Of a stretch of DNA of 64,000 bases, positions 25,181 to 33,001 are shown piece by piece. The position numbers and the translations under genes were made by a program. How positions within the stretch are numbered: the stretch's first letter is position 1; every line of letters begins with the position of its first letter. The notes beneath the pieces are model-generated. The model worked only from the letters and a program-made list of their open reading frames with translations. It was not told where the DNA came from and searched no databases. Origin of the DNA: Actinoallomurus sp040655075 (lineage in GTDB: Bacteria; Actinomycetota; Actinomycetes; Streptosporangiales; Streptosporangiaceae); the NCBI RefSeq assembly GCF_040655075.1, contig NZ_JBFAJC010000012.1, forward strand, positions 1 to 64,000, in the 5' to 3' direction.

Positions 25181-25511
25181 CGAGCCCGTACGATGCGGAC
25201 AGGCTCACGAAGTGTTCAACCGCCCGCCGAACGTCGGCGATGCAGTCGTCGATGCTCACCGCCCCCCGGCCGATCAGCCGATACCCGGCTGAAACCGCGA
25301 AGATGCCGCGCGACGCCAACTGTCGGCAGTGTGGTGCCAACCCATCGGCCGATCCTTTGCGCAGAGCGCCACCGTGAAACATGACGATCCCCGCCACGGG
25401 CTGTATGCCTTCGGCCGGCTCGAAGACCAACATGGGTAGCTCACTGCCGTCGGCGGCTTCATAGATTGTCGAGGACTCGCGGCTGGCCGCCATGAGCACA
25501 CATTCGACCAT
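25172..25511 (-). pseudogene. 5' fragment of an alpha/beta hydrolase-3 esterase gene
   Basis: The first 110 residues fit the HSL/esterase fold-3 family: MLVFEPAEG, VAGIVMFHGGALRKGS (oxyanion-hole HGG), LASRGIFAVSAGYRLIGRG, IDDCIADVRRAVEHF and ASYGLDDRP. The frame then continues into antisense of the SDR debris, with no GxSxG nucleophile. It is truncated at the same junction that ends the SDR remnants. Confidence 0.65.
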
Positions 25512-25544
25512 CTACCGCTCATATCGACAACCGAATTGGCGCGG

Positions 25545-26330
25545 CTACCGTGTGGCGGTTTGCCGCGAAAAGGCCTGCCGGGCGAGCGGGTGTTCTGGAG
25601 GCAGGATGACGGCCTTGTGCTCGTGCTGAGCGGTGGCGATCGCGTCGCCTTGGGGTGTGCCGTGGCGAGCGAAGACGAGGCGCACCCTGCCGTCGCCGGA
25701 GCCTCGCGGCGCCAGTGGTGTGACGGCGCCATGGGTGCCGTCGGGCAGGGTGACCCATAGCTGAAAGTCGTCGCGGCGGAAGAAGTCGGCGGATTTCACG
25801 GGCCACGGATAGTGGTGCTCACCGGCCGCTTTGGGCAGGATGCCTTGGTGGTCGCTCTTGGTGAGCGGGACGCAGCTGTTGAACAGTGAATCGGTGTAGC
25901 GGGCGACGCTGTCGGCGTCTTTGATTTCCTCGTTAAGGATCTGCTCCGCCTCGTCGTAACCGAGGTCGGCGAGGGCGGGCAGGGTATTGGGGAAGGCGGT
26001 GATCAGCGTCAACGCGTCTCGGCGTAGCCGGTCGACTTTCACCGGGTCGGCGCAGAATTGCGTACTCCATTCGATGCCGGCCCGTGCGAGGTACATCTGC
26101 CAGCCGTTCGCCGAGCGGACCCACAGACTCCCTCCGTGATGCATCTCCCACGGTCCGGGACCGTAGGGGAGCCTGTCCTGGCCCGAGTCGGCCAGTATCT
26201 TGTGGGCTGTGCGCTTGGCCTCCGTGAACCAGTGCGACTCCGTCCGCTGAGGATGGTCAGCGATATAGACGCTCCACGGATGGTCTTCCGATTCGATATG
26301 CGTGCCTGTAGAGCTTGATCCCGATGTCAT
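25545..26330 (-). CDS. Conserved protein of unknown function (DUF6424-like)
   Basis: A 261-residue soluble protein beginning MTSGSSSTGTHIESEDHPWS after a strong AGGAGG site. Distinct blocks: DHPQRTESHWFTEAKRTAHK, MHHGGSLWVRSANGWQMYLA, FPNTLPALADLGYDEAEQIL and VPLTKSDHQGI. I recall similar uncharacterised Streptomyces proteins (possibly DUF6424) but cannot confirm it. No catalytic motif or membrane segment is evident. It is monocistronic with a 286-base upstream region. Confidence 0.6.
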   Translation of the reverse strand: MTSGSSSTGTHIESEDHPWSVYIADHPQRTESHWFTEAKRTAHKILADSGQDRLPYGPGPWEMHHGGSLWVRSANGWQMYLARAGIEWSTQFCADPVKVDRLRRDALTLITAFPNTLPALADLGYDEAEQILNEEIKDADSVARYTDSLFNSCVPLTKSDHQGILPKAAGEHHYPWPVKSADFFRRDDFQLWVTLPDGTHGAVTPLAPRGSGDGRVRLVFARHGTPQGDAIATAQHEHKAVILPPEHPLARQAFSRQTATR

Positions 26331-26469
26331 GGCACACCTCCTGAGGGCAGCGATAACGTAGGTATCGCAGATATTGGAGATAACCGGGTGCTCTGCAGAG
26401 ACGATCGGACTTCCGATGGATCCAGTTATCTGACCCGCATCGTAGCCTCGCGGCTCTGCGCCTAAGCGT

Positions 26470-26488
26470 CGGACAATGCCAGTGTCCG
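26470..26488. promoter_or_regulatory. Inverted repeat CGGACA-N7-TGTCCG upstream of the DUF6424-like gene
   Basis: A perfect 6-bp inverted repeat (arms 26470-26475 and 26483-26488) about 140 bases upstream of the 26330 start, in the 286-base region between two minus-strand genes. Candidate operator; no regulator is adjacent. Confidence 0.35.
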
Positions 26489-26616
26489 GCTCTATCATTT
26501 CCTGGATACGGCAACGTTCCTCAAATTAAGGTAAGCCGACCCGTGAAGCGCAGTGCCCTGAAGGGTGAATGAGTGGACTGCCTTGCGACGTCGTGCCGCC
26601 GATGAGAACGAGATGC

Positions 26617-27522
26617 TCAGGAGACGGTGCTGCCCGTGTTCGCCTGCTGCCACAGCGTGTAGATGCTGGAATCCCACTGGGATCCGTAGCTCGTCGCCAC
26701 CGTCGAGCCGCCTTCTTGGTATCCGCCGACGACCGCGCCGATGGTCGTGGTGTTCCACGGGGCGGGCTGGTAGTGCCGGAAGGGGGTTCCGCTGACGCCA
26801 TCCGTGTAGGAGGCGCAGTCGATCTTCCAGTAATTGACGCCGCTGAACTTCGCGGAGCTGACGGGGGTCTCGCATCGGTACGGGACGTCCTGGTCGCCCG
26901 GGTACCCGAGGAGGTCGACCTGCTCGCCGGCCTTGAACGGGTCGGCCGACATCCGCACGGATCCGGTCTTGTCGCCCAGGTGGTAGTCATGGCCGGTCGT
27001 TGACAGCCTCACCAGCGCGTAGTCGTACCGCGGATTATCGGTGATCCCCCAGCGCGAGTCGATGTAGTAGTCGGCCAGCGGCCAGCTGCCCCACGGACTG
27101 TTGCCGCCGCTGTACTGCGGCACGAACGCGCCGAGCCTTCCGATCGGCACGCCATATCGCTTGATGCAGTGGGCCGCGGTAAGGATGAGATCCGCCCCTA
27201 TGACGGTGCCCGTGCAGTTGAACGCGGGAAAGACGATCCGCCCGACGGTGGGCACGGGATCCGCCGGATCCGACGACCTCGGACTCGGGGCCTCCGACTC
27301 CGCCGATGACGAGTTCTTCAACAGCCTCGCCCTGGTCCAGTAGCGGATCGTCGCCTCGGCCTCCGCCTTTGTGCTGTTCAACGATCCGGTGTCCACCTTG
27401 ATGGACGGCCCCATGGGCGCCACGGCGTGTGGCAGAGGAGTCACCGAATCGGCGTGCGCGATACCCGAGGACGCCACGACGCATGCGGCAGCGGCCAGCG
27501 CGAGGGGGAGTTTATGCAGCAT
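26617..27522 (-). CDS. Secreted trypsin-like serine protease
   Basis: A 301-residue exported protein: the signal peptide LPLALAAAACVVASSGIAHA ends at an AxA site, then about 70 residues of propeptide-like sequence precede the chymotrypsin fold. The triad is readable: LILTAAHCIKRYG (His), PRYDYALVRL (Asp) and YTDGVSGTPF (Ser, with GVSGTP in place of the more usual GTSGSP). Relatives include actinomycete glutamyl-endopeptidase-like secreted proteases. It stands alone, unconnected to the catabolic genes. Confidence 0.85.
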   Translation of the reverse strand: MLHKLPLALAAAACVVASSGIAHADSVTPLPHAVAPMGPSIKVDTGSLNSTKAEAEATIRYWTRARLLKNSSSAESEAPSPRSSDPADPVPTVGRIVFPAFNCTGTVIGADLILTAAHCIKRYGVPIGRLGAFVPQYSGGNSPWGSWPLADYYIDSRWGITDNPRYDYALVRLSTTGHDYHLGDKTGSVRMSADPFKAGEQVDLLGYPGDQDVPYRCETPVSSAKFSGVNYWKIDCASYTDGVSGTPFRHYQPAPWNTTTIGAVVGGYQEGGSTVATSYGSQWDSSIYTLWQQANTGSTVS

Positions 27523-27595
27523 AGTGTGACCTCTCCGCTACTATGCGCAAGCCTGGCGGCTTAATTAGACACAAAGGACGCCCGTCGATCTTGCT

Positions 27596-27610
27596 GATCT
27601 TAACCAGATC
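27596..27610. repeat. Inverted repeat GATCT-N5-AGATC
   Basis: Perfect 5-bp arms (27596-27600 and 27606-27610) between the protease start (27522) and the next gene (stop 27613). It could be a small terminator for the gene at 27613-28041 or an operator. Confidence 0.3.
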
Positions 27611-27612
27611 GG

Positions 27613-28041
27613 TCAGTGGCCGGATGCAGAACCGGCGGATCGTGGTCTACGCGGACGGGATGCCGGTTCGTAGCCTTTGAGGAGCTGCGCCGGCACTGTC
27701 ATTACTCGTCGAGTCGATGCGGGACACAAGGTCAAAGGGCCGGCCCGGAAGATGTCCGTGCGGTGCGGATGCCGCGTTTCTCGCGCTCGGCGTTCGATGA
27801 GCTCGTCGGTGAGTTTCTCCGGGTCCACCGCGTAGTCGTCGTCGTAGAGGGCGTCGTAGTCGCGGGTGCTGAGGGGCAGGCCGAGTGCGGCGAGTTGGTC
27901 GGCGAAGAAGGTGATGTCGAGAAGGTATTGGAAGTCCGTACGGCCCTCCCACTGCGCCACCAGCATCGTGCGCAGGTCGTTCGGGATCGGCCGGCCGTCC
28001 AGGCGCGCACGGGAGAACTCGGCGAGCCGCTCTTCGTACAT
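27613..28041 (-). CDS. Hypothetical acidic protein
   Basis: 142 residues. The first 95 (MYEERLAEFSRARLDGRPIP, LRTMLVAQWEGRTDFQYLLD, YDALYDDDYAVDPEKLTDEL) look like real helical coding sequence. The last 45 residues are Arg/Pro/Ala-rich, and a frameshift near the end cannot be excluded. No family is recognised. It is preceded by GGCAGGACC before the ATG. It lies downstream of and in the same direction as the IclR gene, about 80 bases away. Confidence 0.5.
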   Translation of the reverse strand: MYEERLAEFSRARLDGRPIPNDLRTMLVAQWEGRTDFQYLLDITFFADQLAALGLPLSTRDYDALYDDDYAVDPEKLTDELIERRARETRHPHRTDIFRAGPLTLCPASTRRVMTVPAQLLKGYEPASRPRRPRSAGSASGH

Positions 28042-28118
28042 GGTCCTGCCTCGCTGATCGGTCCGGAAGATCAGGCGACAGTAGCGGCATCCCACGACAA
28101 AGTGATCACGGAGCCGCG

Positions 28119-28922
28119 TCAGGCCAGGGACTGGAGGGTGCGGGAGATGCCGAGGCTGGCGGTGCGGAGGGCGCCGGTGAAGCGGCCGACGTTCATTCGG
28201 CAGGTGGGTGCCGTGATCGACAGTGCCCCCGCGAGCGTGGTGGGGGCGGTGAAGACGGGGACGGCGACGCTCATGTAGCCGAGCCGGGTCTCCTCGACCT
28301 CGACCGCCAGCCGATCCTCGCGGACCTTGTCCAGCTGCGCGCGCAGCAGCCCCGGCTGAACGATCGTCTTGCGGGTGAGCGGCCGTATGCCGTTGCGTAC
28401 GACCTCCTGGAACAGGGAAGGGGACGCGAACGCGAGGATCACCTTGCCCGTCGCGGTGCAGTACAGCGGGAGCCGGCCGGCGATGCGGGACTGCTTGTTC
28501 AGCCCACGGTGTACGACGAGCTTCTCGACGTACAGCACGTCGAGGCCGTCGTGGATGGCGAAGTGGACGGTCTCCTGCGTGGCGATCAGCAGGTCCTCCA
28601 TGTACGGGAGGGCGGCCTCGCGCAGGGTCCGCTGCCGGGGCACCCGCTGGCCGATCTCGAAGAGTCGCAGGCCGAGGCGGTACCGGTTGCCGGCCCGCTC
28701 CAGCACCCCCCACTCGAGGAGCTCCTGCGCGAGCCGGTGCACGCTGGCCTTCGCCACCCCCGAGCGCCGTACCAGCTCGGCGAGCGACAGGACGTCGTCC
28801 TCCGCGGTGAAGGACTCGATGATCAGGCGCGCCTTGCCGAGAACGGAGTTCATCGCGTCGGCGTCGTTCTGCGGGCTGATCGGAGATTCGGCAGCGGGTC
28901 GGACGAACGGAACCACGGTCAT
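28119..28922 (-). CDS. IclR-family transcriptional regulator
   Basis: A 267-residue IclR protein. The winged HTH is LSLAELVRRSGVAKASVHRL, QELLEWGVLERAGNRYRLGL; the effector domain has AIHDGLDVLYVEKLV, RLPLYCTATGKVILAF and RLGYMSVAVPVF. It is the last gene of the Rieske/extradiol operon (ATGA overlap with the hydrolase). IclR proteins often bind 15-17-bp palindromes, sometimes as activators of aromatic catabolism (PcaR, PobR). It is the best candidate in the window for the factor that reads the catabolic boxes and controls its own operon. Confidence 0.88.
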   Translation of the reverse strand: MTVVPFVRPAAESPISPQNDADAMNSVLGKARLIIESFTAEDDVLSLAELVRRSGVAKASVHRLAQELLEWGVLERAGNRYRLGLRLFEIGQRVPRQRTLREAALPYMEDLLIATQETVHFAIHDGLDVLYVEKLVVHRGLNKQSRIAGRLPLYCTATGKVILAFASPSLFQEVVRNGIRPLTRKTIVQPGLLRAQLDKVREDRLAVEVEETRLGYMSVAVPVFTAPTTLAGALSITAPTCRMNVGRFTGALRTASLGISRTLQSLA

Positions 28923-29704
28923 GACGCGAACCTCGCGATCAGATCGGCTATCTCGGAGGGATGAAGTTCCATCAAAGGAACCATGCCGCCTTCGATCACC
29001 GCAACGGTCGGGCTGGTAAAACGTGACGACAGCGACTTCAGCTCGGGGAAGCTGAACGGATCGGCCGACGCGCCGACGCACAGCACCGGGCAGCGGACGA
29101 GACCGATCCGCTCCTCCATCCGGTACGCACTGACCGCCTCGTGCCCCTTCTCCATGTCCGGACCGACGACCAGCGCGTCCCGGACCAGTCTGGTGAACAG
29201 GTCCGGCCGGTCCGTGGGGTAGAAGGCCCGCCGGCGCCGCCACAGCTCGGTGAGGTGCGTGCCGTCGGGATCGATCTCGACGTGGTCGATCGCAGGGCGG
29301 TGCCGCCGCATCTCGCGGGCGGCGGCGTCGACGTACGGCGTGGATGACAGGACCAGGCGCTCGACGCGGTCCGGAGCCCGCGCCGCCACCTCGATCGCGA
29401 CGACGCCGCCGGTGTGGTGGCCGGCCAGGGTCGCGCGGTCCAGGCCGAGCGCGTCGAGGAACTCCACGACGGCGGCGGCATAGGTCTCGATGCGGTGCTC
29501 GGCGACCGGCGCCGACGCGCCGAAGCCGATCGTGTCCATGGCGATCGCGCGGTGCGTCCGGCCGAGGAGGGGGAGCACCTCGCGGTACTCGTCCCAGGAT
29601 CGCGGCGTCTGGTGCAGGAGCAGCACGGGCGCGCCGGATCCGCACTCGGCGTAGTGGACCTGCCCGAACGACGTGTCCGCATAGCCCTTCCGGATCCCCG
29701 TCAT
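28919..29704 (-). CDS. Alpha/beta-hydrolase-fold protein with atypical nucleophile site
   Basis: A 261-residue alpha/beta hydrolase: VLLLHQTPRSWDEYREVLPL (oxyanion HQTP), HRAIAMDTIGFGAS, and LAGHHTGGVVAIEVAARAP at the nucleophile elbow. The elbow reads G-H-H-T-G, with His where Ser is expected, and the usual late Gly-His is Gly-Met (EGGMVPLMELHP). A standard Ser-His-Asp esterase mechanism is therefore doubtful; similar variants exist among uncharacterised members. It is co-transcribed between the MhpC-like hydrolase and the IclR gene. Confidence 0.75.
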   Translation of the reverse strand: MTGIRKGYADTSFGQVHYAECGSGAPVLLLHQTPRSWDEYREVLPLLGRTHRAIAMDTIGFGASAPVAEHRIETYAAAVVEFLDALGLDRATLAGHHTGGVVAIEVAARAPDRVERLVLSSTPYVDAAAREMRRHRPAIDHVEIDPDGTHLTELWRRRRAFYPTDRPDLFTRLVRDALVVGPDMEKGHEAVSAYRMEERIGLVRCPVLCVGASADPFSFPELKSLSSRFTSPTVAVIEGGMVPLMELHPSEIADLIARFAS

Positions 29705-29751
29705 CGCGCCTCCCCGCCCTTCCGGATCCGGGTCATCCGCATTCCAGTCAT
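29684..29751. repeat. Triplicated start-codon segment before the atypical hydrolase
   Basis: On the minus strand three related units follow each other: ATGACTGGAATGCGG (29751-29737), then ATGACCCGGATCCGGAAGGGC (29736-29716), and the true start ATGACGGGGATCCGGAAGGG (29704-29685). The last two match at 19 of 21 positions. GGGGAGG lies just before the last ATG. Confidence 0.6.
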
Positions 29752-30605
29752 TACGCCTCCGCGAGGAACGCGAGGCTCAGCGGGTTGTAGCGGCCGGCCT
29801 GCTCGTGCTGGGGCCAGTGCCCGCACTCGTTGAAGATCTCCAGCCATGCCCCGGGGATGGCGTCGGTGATCGCCTGCGCCTCGGGGACGTCGCCGAACGG
29901 GTTCTTGTTGCCCCAGACGACCAATGTGGGGGCGGTGATCCGGGCCATGCGGTCGGGGCGCAGCAGGTTGCGCTCGCGGATCTCGACCTCCTGCAGGGCC
30001 AGCAGGTTCGGCAGGTTCTTCTGGAAGTCCGGCCGGTGGTAGATGGCGTACCGCGCCTCGGTGAGCTCGTCGCCGAACTCCTCGTCCCATTCGGCCCACA
30101 GCAGCCGCAGCCGGTTCCGGGTGAGCTCGATGTCGTCCTCGAGGGACGCGGCGGTCGTCGTCTTCTTCAGGCGCTCCATCACCTGCGGGTTGACCTTGGT
30201 GCCGCCCATGCACAGCAGCTGCAGCGACGCGACCCGGTCCGGGTGCTCGCTCGCCGCCCACGCCGACACCCAGCCGCCGAGCGACTCGCCGACCAGGTGC
30301 GCGCGCTCGGCGCCGACGGCGTCGAGGTAGGCGATCAGGTGGTCGACGTACGCGGGGATCTCCTGCGGGACGTCCGGCTTGCCGGTGTACCCGTGGCCCA
30401 GCATGTCGATCGCGTGGCAGCGGTACTTCCGGGCGTGCTCGGGGATGTTGCGGACGAACGCCTCAAGGTGGCCGCTCGTGCCGTGCAGGAAGACGACGTG
30501 CTCGCCGTCCTCGGGACCCGCCTGCAGCGCCCGGGTCCGGATCCCGCCCGCGTCGACGTAGGTGTGCCGGTAGTCGACGTCGGCCAGCGCGGTCCAGATG
30601 CTCAT
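29751..30605 (-). CDS. Meta-cleavage product hydrolase (MhpC-like alpha/beta hydrolase)
   Basis: A 284-residue C-C bond hydrolase: VVFLHGTSGHLEAF (oxyanion), CHAIDMLGHGYTGKPD, HLVGESLGGWVSAWAASEHPDRV (nucleophile Ser), TLVVWGNKNPFGD (Asp region) and FNECGHWPQHEQAGRYN (catalytic His). The ECGHWPQHE ending is typical of ring-fission product hydrolases, which release 2-hydroxypenta-2,4-dienoate and an acid. It overlaps the extradiol dioxygenase stop (ATGA), placing the two consecutive reactions side by side. Confidence 0.88.
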   Translation of the reverse strand: MSIWTALADVDYRHTYVDAGGIRTRALQAGPEDGEHVVFLHGTSGHLEAFVRNIPEHARKYRCHAIDMLGHGYTGKPDVPQEIPAYVDHLIAYLDAVGAERAHLVGESLGGWVSAWAASEHPDRVASLQLLCMGGTKVNPQVMERLKKTTTAASLEDDIELTRNRLRLLWAEWDEEFGDELTEARYAIYHRPDFQKNLPNLLALQEVEIRERNLLRPDRMARITAPTLVVWGNKNPFGDVPEAQAITDAIPGAWLEIFNECGHWPQHEQAGRYNPLSLAFLAEA

Positions 30606-31552
30606 GAGGAAACCTTTCCGTGGGGATCGATGACGGCGACGCCCATGCCGGTGAGCCATTCGGGGATGACCTCGTACGCGAGGCGATGGCCGGGCGCGTG
30701 GCCGAGCGCGGCGGCCATGACGAGCCAGGTGCGCACCTCCTGCGCGCCGTTGCCGGCGACCTCTTCGAGGCGTTCGGTGGTGTACGTGGTGATGCGGTGC
30801 AGTTCGCCCTTCTCGACCATGGTCAGGAGCTCGTCGTCGAACTCCGGATTGATCGCCGCCCGGGCGGCCCTGATGATCTGACGGCGGCGTGCGTCGTAGT
30901 CCTGCCAGTTGTTCCGCCCGTCGAGCCACGCCCGGACCATGAACTCCTCGTCCTCGCCGTCCGGGCTGCGCCAGTCGGGCCAGGGGAGCCGGTGCGACAG
31001 GCCGCCGGAACCGATCACGGCGACGCGGCGGTCCCCGGGGAACGCCTCGACGGCCTCCCGGATCGCGCGTCCCAGCGCGTCGCAGCGGGCGAGGGTGGGC
31101 AGCGGGGGCGCGAAGACGTTCACGACGATCGGGACGATCTCCACGTCCAGCCCGGCGAGCAGGTACTGGATCGCGTGCGACTGACCGTGGTCGATCTGCA
31201 GCCGGGCCGAGAACGCGACGTCGAAGCCGCCGCCGTCCACGAGCGTGCCCGCGACGTGTCGGGCCAGCTCCTCGTCGACCGGCTGCGGTCCCTTCGGCGT
31301 GCCCGACTCGCCGCTCGCGACGCACTCGCCGACCCCGATCGTGAAGCTCGGGATGAGGTCGAGCCAGAACCCGCGGAAGTGGTTGGAACCCACGATGACG
31401 ACGGTGTCCGGCCGGGCCGCGGCGATCCGGTCGCGCGCCGCGTACAGGGCGTCGCGGAAGCGCCCGGCCTCGTCCTTGTGCACCGTCTCCTCCCAGTGCG
31501 TGTTCATCAGCGTGCTGTGCGACGCGCCGACGCCCAGAACGATCTCGGTCAC
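30602..31552 (-). CDS. Extradiol ring-cleavage dioxygenase, LigB superfamily (MhpB-like)
   Basis: A 316-residue class III extradiol dioxygenase closest by eye to MhpB (2,3-dihydroxyphenylpropionate 1,2-dioxygenase). Conserved features: VGASHSTLMN (metal His), DTVVIVGSNHFRGFWLDLIP, RLQIDHGQSHAIQYLL (acid/base His), AVIGSGGLSHRLPWP (second His) and the PEFDDELLTMVEKGEL block. It cleaves a catechol carrying a side chain to the yellow ring-fission product. The GTG start overlaps the M20-like stop. The exact side chain cannot be deduced. Confidence 0.88.
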   Translation of the reverse strand: MTEIVLGVGASHSTLMNTHWEETVHKDEAGRFRDALYAARDRIAAARPDTVVIVGSNHFRGFWLDLIPSFTIGVGECVASGESGTPKGPQPVDEELARHVAGTLVDGGGFDVAFSARLQIDHGQSHAIQYLLAGLDVEIVPIVVNVFAPPLPTLARCDALGRAIREAVEAFPGDRRVAVIGSGGLSHRLPWPDWRSPDGEDEEFMVRAWLDGRNNWQDYDARRRQIIRAARAAINPEFDDELLTMVEKGELHRITTYTTERLEEVAGNGAQEVRTWLVMAAALGHAPGHRLAYEVIPEWLTGMGVAVIDPHGKVSS

Positions 31553-32871
31553 AGTCCCACCTCCGATCGAGAACGGGTGACGGTGTCGACCGCCGTACGG
31601 ATGAGGTGCCGGGTGAGGCGTTCCATCGCGCGGACGTCGACTGTGTTCATGCCGAGGGCGAAGTCGATCTCGAAGGGCGCCTCGGTGACCTTCGGCATGC
31701 CGATCCGTACGGTCGGGATGCCGCGGTTGCGCAGGATGTTGGCGTCGGTGGCGCCGCTGTTGCCGCGGATCACCTCGTGTTCGCGGCCCTCCAGGGCCTC
31801 CCAGGCGGCGACCGCGCTGCGGGACACCCACATGCCCGGATCGGACGCGGTGCCCGGGATGGCCAGGACCATCTCCGACGACAGCTCGACGCCGGGCAGC
31901 TCGGCGCGGATCCCCTCGATCGCGGCGGCGAACTCCCGCTTGGCCTCCATCGGCGTCGTCCGGGGACTCAGCCGCAGGTCCACCCGCAGGCGGCAGGAGG
32001 CCGGGGTGACCGCCGCCATCCGGGGCCGGCCGGCCTCGATCGCGGCGACGATGCCCTGCGGGGCGACCGTGCCCTCGGCGTGCCGTTCGGCGTACTCGGC
32101 GAACCAGCGCTCCAGCCGTACGGCGACCTCGCCCGCGTGGGCGATCGCGTTGTCGTACGGCAGCCGGTGCCGCGACCCGACATAGGTGTGGATCCCGCCC
32201 GCGGTCACCTCGAACCAGGCCAGCCCGACCTCCTCCCACGAGACCGTCCACCCGGGTTTGGCGATCACCGCGAAGTCCGTCCAGTGCCCCTGTTCCAGAA
32301 GGAACGAGCAGCCGGCCCCCTGCCCGGTGTTGCGCCGCACGCTGCCGTCCAGCGCGTTCGTGGGCATGCCGCCGGCGCCGAACGCCACCAGCAGGTCCCC
32401 GGTCAGCGGCAGCCCCGCCTGGTGGATCGCCTCGGCGGCCATCAGCACGCACGCGGCGTGGCCCTTCGGGTTGGAGGCCCCGAGCCCGACCACGAGGTCG
32501 CCCACGACGCGGGCTGCGGGCCGCATGTCGGGCCGCAGCTCCGGGCCGGTCCACGGCGCGTCCTCGTCGGCGTCGCCGGTGGTCAGCGTGTCGATCGGCG
32601 CGTACAGCATCAGGTCGGGGCCGGTGCCGTCGCCGCGCAGCCGCCCCCACGCGTTGGCCTGCCGGTCGTCGAGCGGCTGCGTCGCCGCCGTGATGCCGGC
32701 CGCGCCGAGCGTGCCCGCGATGTACTCGGCCAGCGGCCCTTCGCCGCCGGTGGGGCTGGGCTCGTTCACGAGGCCGACGATCAGTTCGCGCAGCCGCGCC
32801 GTGGTGACGTGCTTCCAGGCCGCCGCGACCAGCTCCCGGCGCCGCTCGTCCAGCCCCTCCAGTCCACTCAC
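31549..32871 (-). CDS. M20-peptidase-fold protein with degenerate metal site
   Basis: A 440-residue protein with M20/ArgE/DapE architecture: the N-terminal catalytic lobe, a dimerisation lobe (VGLAWFEVTAGGIHTYVGS) and a return to the catalytic lobe (RGNSGATDANILRNRGIPTV). The normal metal ligands are changed: H-x-D is PID in LYAPIDTLT, the bridging Asp is Asn in GLGASNPKG, and the Glu-Glu pair is absent at AFGAGGMPTN. It may act without metal, use other ligands, or bind rather than cut. The GTG start overlaps the 38-residue peptide stop. Confidence 0.72.
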   Translation of the reverse strand: MSGLEGLDERRRELVAAAWKHVTTARLRELIVGLVNEPSPTGGEGPLAEYIAGTLGAAGITAATQPLDDRQANAWGRLRGDGTGPDLMLYAPIDTLTTGDADEDAPWTGPELRPDMRPAARVVGDLVVGLGASNPKGHAACVLMAAEAIHQAGLPLTGDLLVAFGAGGMPTNALDGSVRRNTGQGAGCSFLLEQGHWTDFAVIAKPGWTVSWEEVGLAWFEVTAGGIHTYVGSRHRLPYDNAIAHAGEVAVRLERWFAEYAERHAEGTVAPQGIVAAIEAGRPRMAAVTPASCRLRVDLRLSPRTTPMEAKREFAAAIEGIRAELPGVELSSEMVLAIPGTASDPGMWVSRSAVAAWEALEGREHEVIRGNSGATDANILRNRGIPTVRIGMPKVTEAPFEIDFALGMNTVDVRAMERLTRHLIRTAVDTVTRSRSEVGL

Positions 32872-32984
32872 TGGTTCACCCGATGGACCTGGGTGTTGCT
32901 CGTACGGGCGATCCAGCGCCACAGCAGCGGTGCCGCCACCGCGAGAGCCGCTCCGATGGTCAGGGTCAGCAGGGTGCGTCGCAC
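32868..32984 (-). CDS. 38-residue single-pass membrane peptide
   Basis: A GTG start with AGGAG 8 bases upstream opens a 38-codon gene: MRRTLLTLTIGAALAVAAPL, then LWRWIARTSNTQVHRVNQ. One hydrophobic helix (about residues 4-22) is flanked by basic residues. It fills the gap between the Rieske gene (stop 18 bases upstream) and the M20-like gene, whose GTG overlaps its stop, so it is certainly within the operon and translationally coupled. No homologue is recognised. A membrane anchor or regulatory microprotein is possible. Confidence 0.7.
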   Translation of the reverse strand: MRRTLLTLTIGAALAVAAPLLWRWIARTSNTQVHRVNQ

Positions 32985-33001
32985 GAAAGACTCCTCATAG
33001 G

